From Armigeres subalbatus (Eukaryota; Arthropoda; Insecta; Diptera; Culicidae), in assembly GCF_024139115.2 (NCBI RefSeq), contig NC_085139.1, positions 3,357,470 to 3,421,469 on the forward strand: a stretch of 64,000 nucleotides of DNA, written 5' to 3'. Below are positions 13,361-24,438 of the stretch, one piece after another. Under the pieces are notes generated by a model. That model searched no databases, was not told the origin of the DNA, and saw only the letters and a list, made by a program, of their open reading frames with translations. The stretch's first letter is position 1; every line of letters begins with the position of its first letter. The position numbers and the translations under genes are program-made.

Positions 13361-13783
13361 GCTTTAAAGTACATCACGGAAAATGGGGATTTGAAAATCG
13401 TAACAAATTATATACAAATTTCTGATGATGACAACAAAATCTAACTTGGATCGATCGATGGGCGAAATAACTGTCGGAACTATTCAGACATAGCCGCCTC
13501 CCAGTTTATTGTTCATTAAGCACTTCCAAAGTGGAAGGCGATTATGACTGCGTGCACGGTGTCTATATAAGGAAATATTAATTTTAATGAACCAGTATAT
13601 CTGAAAAACCCACCACGCGAAAGTATATGCTCTCCTCTTTCATTTCATATTCTGTCGGGGAAACTAGAACAATTTTTTTTGGATTTTCAGTGCAAACTCC
13701 ATTGAATGGTACCGATTTTGATTATTAATTTTTATCCGACCTTCGGCAAATCACAATATCTCAATTTAATGTTAGCACATGCA
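13361..13783. other. Noncoding spacer
   Basis: AT-rich sequence between the truncated R1-like LINE and the foldback element. I see no gene, repeat ends or RNA fold in it. It probably belongs to a large intron of, or the region downstream of, the IFT70 gene. Confidence 0.4.
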
Positions 13784-14332
13784 GCTAAATGGGTTGTAGG
13801 TCATTTGGCCTAAAGTCGTTTGGCTTAATGACGTTTGGCATAAGGCCGTTTGGCCTAATGGTCATTTGGGCTAAAGTCGTTTGGCCTAATGGTTGTTTGG
13901 CCTAATGGTTGTTTGGCTTAATGGTTGTTTGGCCTAATGGTCGTTTGGCATAATTTGAAAAACGTAAATTATTCTTTCTAGTAAAATATGTGAAAATGTT
14001 AATATTTTATTCAATGCTACATCTGGAAATCCCCATTACTATTATTGGTGTATAAAAACATTATCTGAGAGTCATCGTCAGTCACATACGAAAAATATAT
14101 GCAAAAGTTTTTGGTCGTATTTTCTCCGTCTTACATCCGATTTCGGGTGTTGTTAGCTCGATACGAAGAATTTGAGTAGATCTTACACCGTAGGTATTTT
14201 AAACTAACAATTTCCATTTTTTATGTACTAAAATATTACATTAGGATACTCATTTGTTTTATTATTATGTTGTAAAAATATGTTGATTTTTCTCTAAGTT
14301 GAGCCCACAAAATTTCGAAATGAAAAGTGAAA

Positions 14333-14747
14333 TAAAACCCAATTTTAATCATCTTTGAGGGGCATTGATGATTTTCGGCGGAAAAAATTTGTTTTATTTT
14401 TAAAAATCAAAATGTTTACTCAAGTGCATAACTTCATCGGCTAAAAGTTTATTATTATTATTATTTTCTTAATTAGGGAGACAACTGGCGGCCAAAAGTT
14501 TGGGTTCACCCACTATATGGTAAACTGGCCATAAGTTTGGGTTCACTCTGCTGATAAGCCATTTAATTCAATTTTAGCCGAATATTGTGTGAAGTACAGT
14601 TTTTGACGTTTTGTTTGGAAACTCACTTTCTTTTGTATATTTTGCCTGAAAAAAATATTTTGGATGAACATTTTGATTTTTAAAAATAAAACAAAATGTT
14701 TCCGCCGAAAAATCATCAATTTCCCTCAAAGATGATTAAAATTGTGG
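14333..14747. repeat. Palindromic repeat inside the foldback element
   Basis: About 100 bp at 14333-14437 reappear as reverse complement at 14650-14747: TTTTAATCATCTTTGAGG, GATTTTCGGCGGAAA and AAAATCAAAATGTT, all mirrored in the right half. Between the arms GTTTGGGTTCAC occurs twice (14500 and 14542). The structure is that of a MITE nested in the foldback interior. No target duplication could be fixed. Confidence 0.6.
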
Positions 14748-15499
14748 ATAGAAGTATCAGTCAGTAGCCTGCCGTGGTGAAGAGAGGGAACTCTAGTATT
14801 GTGTTATTCTTTGTGAGGGGATTTCCTTGCTCTAATAACAAAATCAACATAGTATTACAACATAAATATAAGAAAAACGAGTATCTTAATGTAAAAAAGG
14901 GTTACAGTGTGGCTAGCGTCACAAAAAGTGTAGAAATGTTAAAGTATCATAAGAAAACAAAAACCATTCAATTTTGGCAACATAAATGTTCTGAACGTGA
15001 TGCCAAAATCGAATGGGGTTTGTATTTTGAGTTTTACAGTTTTGACATTGTATAGGAAACATACAATCTTTACTATATGGTTGACACCTTCTTTAAATCA
15101 TGTGCTGTTCTTTCGAGTTTTACTGCATGTTGCTTTGGTATTGCATATGACAAGCATTTTCCAAAAATGTTGATGCCTTTTTTAAAGCATGATCAGTTCT
15201 TTCAAGTTATACTGTTCTCATATGTCGACATTGCCAAAACATATCTGATTCATTGTTTTTTATACCTTCCTTTTTATAAATTCCTGGTTTTATTGTATTG
15301 TAAAAGTGATTTGCAATATTTTAACGTTAGTTTGTATTTCGCTTTTTGATCACATGCACATGGCTTTATTTTGGAAAAAGCAAGAAAAAGGATCTTAGTA
15401 GTCAGAGACATTGGACGGTTTTTTTTTTAAGTGCGATGATGTCACTTTGCAATATATTTTTTTTGAATTAATAAAATGAATAGTTACAAAAAAAAGGAT

Positions 15500-15835
15500 C
15501 AAGGAGGTGATCCCGGTGCTGGTCGTCATCACTGCCGCCATTTAACAGAAGCATTGAAGACATTTATCGATGGAAGGAAGTTCTTGGTCAAGATCAGCTT
15601 CCATGTCCCCACACTGCTGATTGACACAAGATCGTTGGTATTCGATTCGGAGTCGGAACATGAAAGCGATGGGAGGAATTGTAGCATTTCAGTGGAGCAT
15701 TCCGACGATCATAACTTTGCACGCGATGGTGGCAAGAGTCGTTGCGCCAGCGGCAGAGAGGTGCACTTCTTTTCGGTATCCGGACGGAATGATTGGATAA
15801 GGAATGGTAATTTTTGTAAGTCCATTCTCGATTTG
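15500..15835. other. GC-balanced stretch, possible captured gene fragment
   Basis: In an otherwise AT-rich interior this segment has near-even base composition and open frames on both strands (+: 15476-15901, 141 codons; -: about 15525-15800). The minus-strand frame gives a plausible hydrophilic peptide containing SCSDSESNTNDLVSISSVG. I do not recognise a family. It could be an exon fragment picked up by the element or simply an odd noncoding patch. Confidence 0.3.
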
Positions 15836-17415
15836 GTGAGTACATTTTTTTTTTCTATCACCGTCCTTCCTTTCACGATATTTTATGTTATACAGTCCTA
15901 ATATTCATTACGTTAGATCTACCATAGTTCGGTGTTCAGTATTACAGCACGGACGCGCTCAATTCATGTTTCATGTTTTTGTTTGTTTTTGGCTTTTTTA
16001 TTTGTTTCTTCACGGGAAATTGAGAAAAATCATAAGGTAGGTGCTTGGAGGTCTGTGGGAGGTGTGTTAGAACGAGAAATTGATAAGATCTAGCCGCGTA
16101 GAGGGCGAGCCTGATAAATTCGAGGATTTATGTATACAAATACGTGATGAACTTATTGTAAATATAAAAAATCACGATAATAAAGATCTAAAAAAAAAAT
16201 ATACATACGTTCCAAAAAATCTTCAAATTTTAATATTAGCATGACTACTATTTTCCGTGCTTTGCCATCAAAATGTCAGAAGCCAAAATACTTCAGTTGT
16301 TCCACACTGTGCCACCAAAGTACTATTTGATGGGTAAAATAGTACCTATTATGAACTTAAATAGTTCAACTCATTAAAGAGTAAACACCGTTTACTCATT
16401 AATGGGCAAACCGCTCGTACGTCAAATTACCGAGTGATTTTTACACATTATTTCGAAAACGTTTTTCAAGAAAATGTGTAAAAATCACTCTTTATTATTT
16501 ATTTGTTGACAAAAATTATGATTTTTATCTTTGCCGAAGTTTCTTCTGTAACCAATAAGAAAAGTGACTATTGACATGTATTGGGAGGTGGGTGGGGCAA
16601 TTATTTTCTTTTCTTTCTCGTTTCAGAGAGCGAGTATTGGCGCTTAAACCTAGGCTAATTAGCCAGGGCAAGTCTAATACCTTGTCCCACCCCAAGAAGA
16701 AGCAACACTATGAAGAACGGAGGACGTAAATTTCTTAGCATTGTCACTCCCAACGTCTGTACAAACTAATATCATTTGCTTATGATGATATTCCTAAACT
16801 ATATTCCCTACCAACCATCCAACTCCTTGACATCTATGAGGGCGTCGGTGAGTCGCTGGCCTCTCGTTAAGTAGATGTCATATCATCATTTCCTTCCTTT
16901 CCCTAGTAACGGAGAAGATGGGCGTGGCCGGCAATGGTAGCTTTCATGCTTTATCATTTTGGACCTCCAATTGGGTTGCTATTATATCCCAAATAGTAAT
17001 CCATAAGCAATTGGGGTAAGAAAGTTAAAGAATATACATGACAGCTATCAGTATGCAATCTACGAAATACTCCGTTACCACGCAACGCAACGCAACGCAA
17101 CGCAACATGCACATGGCTTTATTTTGCACCTACAAAAATAATTTCATATAACAATATATTTCAATCGTTTACTCCTTTTATGTACCTATTATGCCAAACG
17201 ACCGTTAGGCCAAACGACCATTAGGCCAATCGACCATTAGGCCAAACGACCATTAGGCCAAATGACTTTAGGCCAAACGACCTTATGCCAAACGGCATTA
17301 GGCCAAACGACTTTAGGCCAAACGTGGCACAATCGCTAAATGATATGTCGGAAAATGTTATTCAGTCGAATGTTGTCAGTCGGTTTATATGAAAAGCAGT
17401 AAAAAGATTACTTAC

Positions 17416-18250
17416 TGTTTCCTTCCTGATATTCGATGGCTGCTTTCAGGTTGAAAGCCTGTGCCAAACCCGAGGCGGCCAGAGCCGGTGGGTTACCAAC
17501 ACTACGAGCACCGCCTTCCGTTTCAGCCTGGGCACCAACTCCCAATTCCGGGTGATTTCTAATGCCACGTTCAACGATTTCCGCAATATAGTTCAGGGCT
17601 TGTGAGTTCTCCTTTTTTCGGTAATGACACAGCGCGACGTTATAGGCAATGTGCGGATTGAATCCGCCCGCTTGCAAAGCAGAAACATATCGCTGCAATG
17701 CGTCTTCGAACATGTTGGCCTGGTAGAGTAGGCAACCTTCGTCATTTTTTACTGTTGCTTCCTGTCCCGTGCCCTGGCGCTGGAGCAAAAGCGATTGGGC
17801 GGTAGAATAGTCCTCATTTCCGTAGGCAATGGCCGATTGAAGCTGCAAAATCTTATCCTTCAACTGCGGTGCATCCAAGGCTGTGGAGATCTTCTGAGCC
17901 TCCTCGAACAGACCGGCTTGGAACAGGGACTGGGCGTAGTACAGCTTGTACTCCGGCACATCCGGGACCAAGTTGACGAGGTGCTCGTAGCAATTCGAAG
18001 CTTCGATAAAGTCCTGCGTCTGGTAGTAACAGTGACCCAACAGAGACAATCCAGCTCGAGTCGTGGACATCTCTGGGATGCCATTGAGAACGTTGATCGC
18101 CTCCTGGAAACGTTCCTCTTTGATCTACGGGTACAATTTTATGGTTACAAATTCGTCCATCCATGTGGAATGTGATAAATTGTGATTTACCATCGTGTAA
18201 ATAGATTTAGTGTATTCTCCATCACGAATTAGCATATTTTGCGAAAACAT
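17416..18250 (-). CDS. TTC30A: IFT70/TTC30 tetratricopeptide protein, exons 1-2 (partial gene)
   Basis: IFT70 is a TPR subunit of the IFT-B complex that carries cargo along cilia. Exon 1 is 18191-18250 (20 codons, MFSQNM then LIRDGEYTKSIYTM), ending at a GTAAAT donor. Exon 2 is 18124-17416, after a 66-bp intron whose acceptor is TACCCGTAG; it opens IKEERFQEAI. The joined reading matches the family N-terminus (IPDGEFT..VYRLIR in human TTC30A). Exon 2 carries TPR-type helices such as RAGLSLLGHCYYQTQDF, then the family segment ALNYIAEIVERGIRNHPELG. It ends in FNLKAAIEYQEGN at a GTAAGT donor (17415). About 256 of the roughly 650 residues expected are here. The remaining exons should lie to the left, but none is visible down to base 1, so the next intron exceeds 17 kb or the gene is disrupted. 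The first Met of exon 1 is chosen by family alignment; an in-frame upstream ATG exists at 18319. Confidence 0.9.
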
Positions 18251-18508
18251 TCTACCAGCAGTGAAACGCACAGTGTTATTGATTAAACGATTTATTGTGT
18301 GATGGCCCTTGATCACCATGGATATTATTCAACAGGTTAATGAATTATGAATTTACCCTAGCAGCATGTTGCGCGCCATCTGAAATGACTTTCAGCGATT
18401 TTGCGCGCGCCAACGAAATCGAGAGGAAATTTTGAGACCACGCTAAAATTTTCTTAGAAGGAAATGTAAGTGCAACCTCATGCACAACAATTCAATCACA
18501 CGAAATGA

Positions 18509-18709
18509 CGTATGCTACGTTTAGACAAGGCAAGGCAAGTGAATTGAGCAAGTTGCTTGAATCGAAAACGAATGGAACGTGTAAACACCTTAATTCAATT
18601 CACTTGAACGAAAAGAAAGTTGAACACGTTGAACATGTTCAACTTTTGGCAAGTCAATTGAATTCAACTGGGTTGCTCAATTCACTTGCCTTCGTCAAAA
18701 CGTAGCATT
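18509..18709. mobile_element. MITE between divergent IFT70 and SMUG1
   Basis: The ends are inverted copies: TGCTACGTTTAGACAAGG with CAAGTGAATTGAGCAA on the left, and TTGCTCAATTCACTTGCC with AACGTAGCA on the right. The middle has a second palindrome (GTTGAACACGTTGAACATGT). It is about 200 bp and has no coding capacity. It lies in the shared upstream region of two divergently transcribed host genes, so it might carry promoter-proximal sites. Confidence 0.7.
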
Positions 18710-19337
18710 ATGATATCCGATTGTTTATGTATTTTAAAGTTTTATTTTTATCTATGGTAGCATGTAATCAAATCATAGGACTGTAAGGTAGGTTCTCCCG
18801 ATGGAATTTCATAACAAAATGTTTACATTGTGCTGTTATAATGAAAAAATGGCTGGAGGGTCCACTATTGGTTGGGGGTCCACTATTGGGCACTTTACCC
18901 TATCTCACAAAAGTATGATAAAACCATCCAACGAAAAGCGATCAAACTAAATTAAAAATTTAATGCAATTGCATGTGATGAATAGATGCTTAAGAACAAC
19001 TGGTCTTTTTTTCATTGTTCTGATATTATTCTTTTTATAAGAATTTTGGAAATTTTAACATCATTTTCTGTTAATTAGAATTGATAAAGTACTTTAATTT
19101 TTATATTACTGCCTACTGTTGGTTATTTTTAACGTGTAATGTTGCGTTCACAGATGACTTCACTTGTGAACGCGCAGTATAAACAAACAATTCTGTTTTG
19201 TTTTGATTCTCACGATTTTCCCGATTTTCCGACGGACTTAAATTTTGTAAAACTTTTTCGTTGATCGTTTCTGTGGAAATAAGTGTAAGTGTTACATTGA
19301 TAGACAAAAGTTAATAAATATCAAAGTGAAATTTACA
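18710..19337. other. Upstream region of SMUG1
   Basis: AT-rich noncoding sequence up to the SMUG1 start codon. No TATA box or initiator could be chosen with confidence. It contains GGTCCACTATTGG twice in close tandem (about 18858 and 18877). Confidence 0.4.
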
Positions 19338-20180
19338 ATGCTTCGTAAGAAGCTCAAATTGGCCGATGATCCGGAATTGGAACTAGCTGTTCCTCAGTCA
19401 GAATTCTCATTAAGTTCATTCACCAATCAACCGAAGCCTCAATTATGGTCCGCATGTTCATCAACTCCGCATCCTCAAATTTCACATCATCCTATTAGTG
19501 CCGATGACGTATTTCAACTTCATGATCCGGTACCGGAAACACAATCGGCCGTAAATATCACCCAACCGCAAACCTGGGAATCGGAGCAGCTTCCTCTGTG
19601 GAAACAAGTCCATCAGCTAGAGCTGCAACTGTGCGAAGCTTTGTTGCAGATCCCGTTGCCTTCCGAGGTCGCGGCCACATACAATCCGATTGAGTATGCA
19701 GCCGAGTTGCACTTGGCATATATGCAGCGTTTCCTGACTGGCCACAAACCGGTGCTGTTCCTCGGAATGAATCCCGGCCCGTGGGGAATGTGCCAAACTG
19801 GGGTGTGCTCTTCGTTTTCTAAATGCTGGGGTTGTAGCGATTGTCGTTACCACCCCTATCAATTTAATCAGTCTTCAACATTGATATGTATTCCGTTTTG
19901 TACTGTGTCCGTTTAGGTGCCATTTGGGTATGTTCCGGCCGTTCGTGACTGGATGCAGTTGCGTGGAGAAGTTTTCAAACCGATAGGTGAACTGTCCGTA
20001 CGCCCCGTGGACGGTTTGCAGTGTACTCGTGGCGAACAGAGTGGCCAACGCTGGTGGGGTTTGTTCCAGGACCTATGCGGGGCTCCGGAAAATTTCTTCA
20101 GAAATTGCTTTGTATACAACCTTTGCCCGTTGGCGTTCTTCCACACCAGCGGACGGAACATCACGCCTGCCGAATTGAAG
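19338..20180 (+). CDS. SMUG1: SMUG1 uracil-DNA glycosylase, exons 1-2
   Basis: SMUG1 removes uracil and hydroxymethyluracil from DNA in the nucleus, starting base excision repair. Exon 1 is 19338-19802 (155 codons), exon 2 is 19917-20180 (88 codons); the intron of 114 bp is GTGTGC...TTTAG, phase 0. The start is the ATG at 19338; the first ~60 residues are a low-conservation Ser/Pro-rich extension compared with the ~270-residue human protein. The water-activating motif FLGMNPGPWGMCQTG (residues 141-155) ends exactly at the exon 1 boundary, and VPFG opens exon 2. The uracil-recognition segment FVYNLCPL (Asn at about 223) and SGRNITPAELK follow. The exon 2 donor is GTATGT at 20181, phase 0, and the reading resumes at 39465. 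All catalytic motifs look intact. Confidence 0.93.
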
Positions 20181-20431
20181 GTATGTTTATTTTATTGATT
20201 CACTTTTTCACACGTTTGTTATTCCAATTGGAATTTTGAAAATGAATGGCTTCATTTCGTGTATCAACGATCGTCTACTTGCAGGCGAAATTATTTTGCG
20301 TAAGCTTTTAAGACTCAGTTTAAAGCTTTAAATCTTATGCTTTTACTTACTGTTGGATGGATTTCATATATGCATCACTAGTGTACTACGTATGGCTGAG
20401 GTGTAGGTTACAATTCGATCCAATGATCAGC

Positions 20432-20595
20432 ATACTTACCTGGCACAGAGGTTACCATGATCATCAAGGTGGTTCCTCCAGGGTGAGACTCGACCATTGC
20501 ACTACGGTTGGGTTGACCTCTGCGAATATCCCTCATGTGGATCATTCGTGTGTGCAATTTTTGATAGCTGGGATGTGCGTGCGCGCATGTCCCAT
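20432..20595 (+). ncRNA. U1: U1 spliceosomal snRNA gene (or young pseudogene)
   Basis: The 164-nt stretch has the length and layout of insect U1. It begins ATACTTACCTGG, the 5'-splice-site pairing region. Stem I follows, with the U1-70K loop ATCATCAAGG (usual ATCACGAAGG, one key change). Stem II carries the U1A loop CATTGCAC, then comes GTTGACCTCTGCG, which closes the long stem with CAGAGGTTA. The Sm site is CAATTTTTGATAG. The last stem GGGATGTGCG/CGCATGTCCC pairs fully if two G-U pairs are allowed, so changes there are structure-preserving. It lies on the same strand inside the long SMUG1 intron. I could not recognise an upstream PSE, so activity is uncertain. Confidence 0.85.
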
Positions 20596-20787
20596 CGTTC
20601 ACGTATAAAATATCATTTGGATACGAATTTAGAATATATATAAGATGTTAGATGACTCATATTCCAATTTATATGATATCACTAATCAGTAATCACAATC
20701 GCCATTTTGATTTTATTCTTTAGTTATTTGCATATTTCAACTTGTTTTTGTTTGTATGTAACTTATATTGGTCCTTCCTTAGACGCA

Positions 20788-21206
20788 AAACTGAAAGTAT
20801 GCTCTTTTGCGGGAGAATGGGACTACCCACAAAAGAAGTAAAATTTGATGCATAAAAAGCATAAGTTTTACACATTTTTCCTGTTTTTGATGATGATGAT
20901 GATGTATGAAGGGTCAAAAATGGGTGGGGTGGTTCCATTAGCAAAGACACTTATGCAAATTCCACGGGGAGTAGAGAGTCTCCTTCCAGAAGAAAGTTCT
21001 TACAATCAATAATACAATCAAGCCCTCGTTTCCCAGATTGACCCAATAGATGGGGAGAAGAGCCCGCCCTTTATCACACATTTTTCATCTTTTTATGCAT
21101 AAAAGTTAATCATTTGTGAATGAAAGATAGTCATAATTGAAAAGAAAGAACGTACTTTGAAGTCATAATTGAATACTTTATAGTCAAAAGAGCATACTTT
21201 AAAGTC
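20788..21206. repeat. Possible TIR element
   Basis: GAAAGTATGCTCTTTTG on the left is mirrored by CAAAAGAGCATACTTTAAAG on the right. TGCATAAAAAG/TTTTTATGCATAAAA and ACACATTTTTC also recur inside. A (GAT)n run lies at 20889-20904. There is no coding sequence and no clear target duplication. Confidence 0.4.
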
Positions 21207-21524
21207 TTTTGTGTATAATTTTTTTTAACGTATTGCGACCAATTAAATCTGCTAAACGAAAGTTTGAGCAGAAAATTGAAGAGTTGTATCAAAGGTACGA
21301 CCCGCAAATTGAACGTAGAATTACGTTGTAGTGCGATAGTGGATGCAAATTTTTATCATCAACATTTTATGCATGTTCATGCCGGATGACTAATAGCCGA
21401 AATGTAGACAATTTACTGTTAAAGTGCAATTTCAGCATTGGATGGCGAAATTGATTTTTTTCAATAGTTAAATGCATTGAATCAATTGTTTACAATAGTT
21501 GTGAAGAATCTTAGAGAGTTTATT

Positions 21525-21724
21525 CAAAAGATATTTTAGTTACTAGATAAAGATTGTCGCTGTCGTCGCTGTCCGGAACATCTTTTGCTGGCGAGGATAG
21601 GGGAGCTAAATGTCAAAGAAGGAAAATCCATACGATTTGACAGCTATGTACCACACATGTTTCGGACAGCAGAACAAAGGGAACCGAAGCGACAATCTTT
21701 ATCTAGTAACTAAAATATCTTTTG
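21525..21724. mobile_element. 200-bp MITE with ~37-bp inverted ends
   Basis: The left end CAAAAGATATTTTAGTTACT...GATTGTCGCT is repeated as an almost perfect reverse complement at the right end (AGCGACAATC...ATCTTTTG). TTTATT flanks both sides (21519-21524 and 21725-21730) and is the likely target duplication. No coding capacity. It lies in the SMUG1 intron. Confidence 0.8.
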
Positions 21725-22049
21725 TTTATTCGTTCTAAAACGGCTGAGTTATTGGCTGGTACTTCCTGACCTCTTTTCGTGACAATACCAAATCTGAAAC
21801 TTTGGAATGACCCCCCTATCTTACCGAAGGACGTAATTCTACGTCAAAAATGGTTAATTTTTCATTGCGCTTGATGCGATTTGGCTAAACACCAATTAAT
21901 CGTCAAACACGTGACTCAATTCCAAATAACTACCATTAGCTCAAAGCCCTATAAGATCAATAATTTTGAAATATGTAACACTCAGTTAAATTATTTGTCC
22001 ATGTAGTTCGGCAGTGCTGGCAGAATAAACGATTTTTTGCATATGATTT

Positions 22050-22552
22050 ATGTTGGATAGAGGCCTGGATAAGAGAAACGCGGATAGGTATGAGCCGCCT
22101 ACAGCAGCCAACAAGGAATTCTTTGACGAGTTGCATCCGTTAGTGAACAAAGTGCGCATTTCTGTGGCCAAGTCTTGTCAAGCACTCGTTGCAGAGTATG
22201 CGGAGTCCGCTAAGGTGAATATGCTGGTTTGCGATAAAAAGGTTCCGGCGGTAGTGAAAAACGTTCTCTATGTACCAAAATTGGAATGCAACTTGTTTTC
22301 GGTACGGCGCATTGAATATAACGGGATGACGGCGAAGATTTCGATCGGAAGTGTTTCAGTTCTGAAGAATGATCATGTGGTTGCCACTGGTAAAAGGGTT
22401 GGTCAACTATACAAGCTGGGCATCGAGTTTCGTCAAGAATCTGATTAGGGCGCTGATAGATTGTGCAAAGTTAGTCATTCGGACATTTGTGGTCCGTTTA
22501 CGCCAAGAACATGGGACAACAAGCGCTTCTTCGTCACGTTTATCGATGACTT
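22050..22552 (+). pseudogene. Outer copia pol, 5' part (protease-integrase)
   Basis: The frame reads MLDRGLDKRNAD where the aspartic protease should have LDSGA, so the active site is mutated. KNVLYVPKLECNLFSVRRIE follows, typical of the protease-integrase linker of copia elements. After a stop near 22446 the integrase core begins in another frame (FVTFIDDF, about 22530-22552), where the inner copia element interrupts it. Confidence 0.8.
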
Positions 22553-22691
22553 TGTTGAAGATACGCATCATAGTAGCTTGCAATAAAATATTCAATCATA
22601 GTAATCTATCTGTATAAATGTCAGACAAATAAATTTCATTCCATTGTTCACCATCAACCTAGCTACACGCATTTTTCCCTTAACTCTAAGA
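22553..22691 (+). repeat. 5' LTR of inner copia
   Basis: 139-bp direct repeat partner of 29056-29194. It contains AATAAA-type signals (CAATAAAATATTC, CAAATAAATTTC) that could serve for polyadenylation in the 3' copy. A short LTR of this kind is usual in the copia group. Confidence 0.92.
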
Positions 22692-23061
22692 GGTTGTGGA
22701 CCCAGCTAGAGCTAGGAGTAATAAGTTTTTTAAGGTGAATCTAGAAAACTAGAAAACCGAAGCGAAAACTACTCTCAGTGGTCATTCGAAGTAGACATGT
22801 TATTGGTACGTGAAGATTTATGGAAGTACGTCGTTGATGCAGCTCCAAACCCGATCCCTAATGGATGGACTACAGGGGACAGGAAGGCCTGAGCGATGAT
22901 TGCTTTTCTGGTGGAAAATGTCAACATCCGCTTATTCGAGGTGCCACAACTGCGAAGGAAACCTGGAGTCGGCTGAAAGAACAGCACCAGAAGACAATAA
23001 TGTGCTCAAGAGTATCACTCACCTGCCAAGTCTGTGATAAGAAGCTTTCAGAAGGTGGAGA

Positions 23062-23485
23062 CAAGGATATTATCAATCATTTAGTAATATGGGTTCGATC
23101 ATTTAGTATTTTGTCAATAACTGATTCCAGAGGCTAAATTTCAAATAGTGTTGTGTGGTGGACTTCTAGTGCGAAGGTTTTTCTGCAGCTCTCCTGAACG
23201 GATCGATGTTTGAATTTCACTGCTAAAGGAGTTACGGTGCTAGTTGCTATACTTATACTAAATGATAACAAAATATGCAATCATTTAGTCTATGTTACTG
23301 CTACTAGCGCTATAGCTACGTTATTAGTGAAATTCAAACAACGAACTGTTAGGCAGAATTGTAGATAAACCTTTGCTCTGAAAGTCCACCATACAACACA
23401 TTCTGAGATTTAGCCTCTGGAATGAGTTATTGAAAAACTACTAAATGATCGAAGGCAGATTACTAAATGATCGATAACATCCTTG
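23062..23485. mobile_element. hAT-type MITE in inner copia gag
   Basis: The 424-bp insert is a near-complete palindrome whose ends read CAAGGATATTATCAATC and, mirrored, CAAGGATGTTATCGATC. ATCATTTAGTA motifs repeat at both ends. GGTGGAGA occurs on each side (23054-23061 and 23486-23493), an 8-bp target duplication. Removing the insert and one copy restores the gag frame EGGDLEAHIYELEE. The 8-bp duplication and CA-G start point to hAT. Confidence 0.9.
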
Positions 23486-24438
23486 GGTGGAGATCTTGAA
23501 GCACACATTTACGAGCTGGAGGAGCTATTCTCAAGACTCCAAGGTGTGCAGGTAAAGATTTGGGAGAAGATGTTCAAGTGGCGATTCTACTTTGAAGTCT
23601 TCCGTTGTTTTTCGAGAGCATCCGGACGGCGCAGCTGGTTTTGAAGGACAACGAATTGAAGATTAATTTCTTCAAATGAAAAGTTCTGGATTATGCTAAA
23701 AAACTACACTAGGCAGATTCCGTCGTCGGTGAAACTGCTCTCAAGGTAGAAGCTAAGAAGCTAACTTGCCATTGCTGTGGAAAAAAAAGGACACAAGAAG
23801 AAAGATTGTCAGCTATTCAAAAAATGAATCAGCAAGACAAGAACGGAAGCAAGTATCCGAAGTCGAAGAACAGGTTTAATAAGGACAAATCGTACGCTTT
23901 CATTTTGGATGGAACTTATCGGAGAACTGTGGACTGGATCATTGACTCTGGAGCAACGTCCCATGTTTGTTGCGACGAAACGTTTTTCGACATCCTGAAG
24001 TCAAGCTCAGAGAAAAGTGTTTTCCTCGCAAATGGTAAAGAAGCCAAAGTTCAAGGTGCTGGTTCCGTGAAGATTTTTTGCGTCGATTCTGATGGTGGTC
24101 GGACAATCGTAACCTTGTCTGATGTACTGTATGTCCCTGGATTGGAAATGAATCTCATCTCGGTTAGTAAACTGGTTGAGAAAGGCGCAAATGTCGAGTT
24201 TGGAACAAACGGTTGTAAAATTTTGTCAAAAAAAGAAGTTGTTGCTGTAGCGTTCAAGTATGGTGGCCTCTGTCGATTAAAGATTCACGGCGAGCAAGCA
24301 TTGATTGCTGGTCAGAGTCATACGAAGAACTGTCAGCATACATGGCATAGGCGTTTAGGTCACCGAGAAGCAAGCATTATTCAACAGATCATCAGTAAGG
24401 ATTTGGCAAGTGGAATTCAAGTACATGATTGTGGCATA

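Larger units (their letters stand above)
13792..17334. mobile_element. Foldback-type element with arrayed ~18-bp terminal repeats
   Basis: The left end (13792-13960) is an array of degenerate units around CGTTTGGCCTAATGGT; the right end (17190-17334) is the same array in reverse complement (ACCATTAGGCCAAACG). The outermost bases also align as inverted repeats (GGTTGTAGGTCATTTGGCC against GATTGTGCCACGTTTGGCC). The element is bounded on both sides by GCTAAATG (13784-13791 and 17335-17342), an 8-bp target duplication. The 3.2-kb interior has no transposase. It holds a smaller palindromic repeat, a more GC-balanced stretch at 15500-15835, and a CGCAA pentamer run (17082-17105). An 8-bp duplication is usual for hAT elements, while array ends are usual for foldback elements; the superfamily stays open. 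Confidence 0.85.

Noticed and set aside
13797..13960. CRISPR array
   Set aside because: The ~18-bp units have no unique spacers, are degenerate, and are mirrored at 17190-17334 as ends of a eukaryotic foldback element.
15476..15901. Independent 141-codon gene
   Set aside because: No domain and poor start context; it overlaps an equally long minus-strand frame. Reported only as a possible captured fragment.
22049..22058. TGTTGGATAG as a left LTR start of the outer copia
   Set aside because: It matches the 31508 LTR start for ten bases only and is explained by the protease codons for MLDR; the following sequence is coding.
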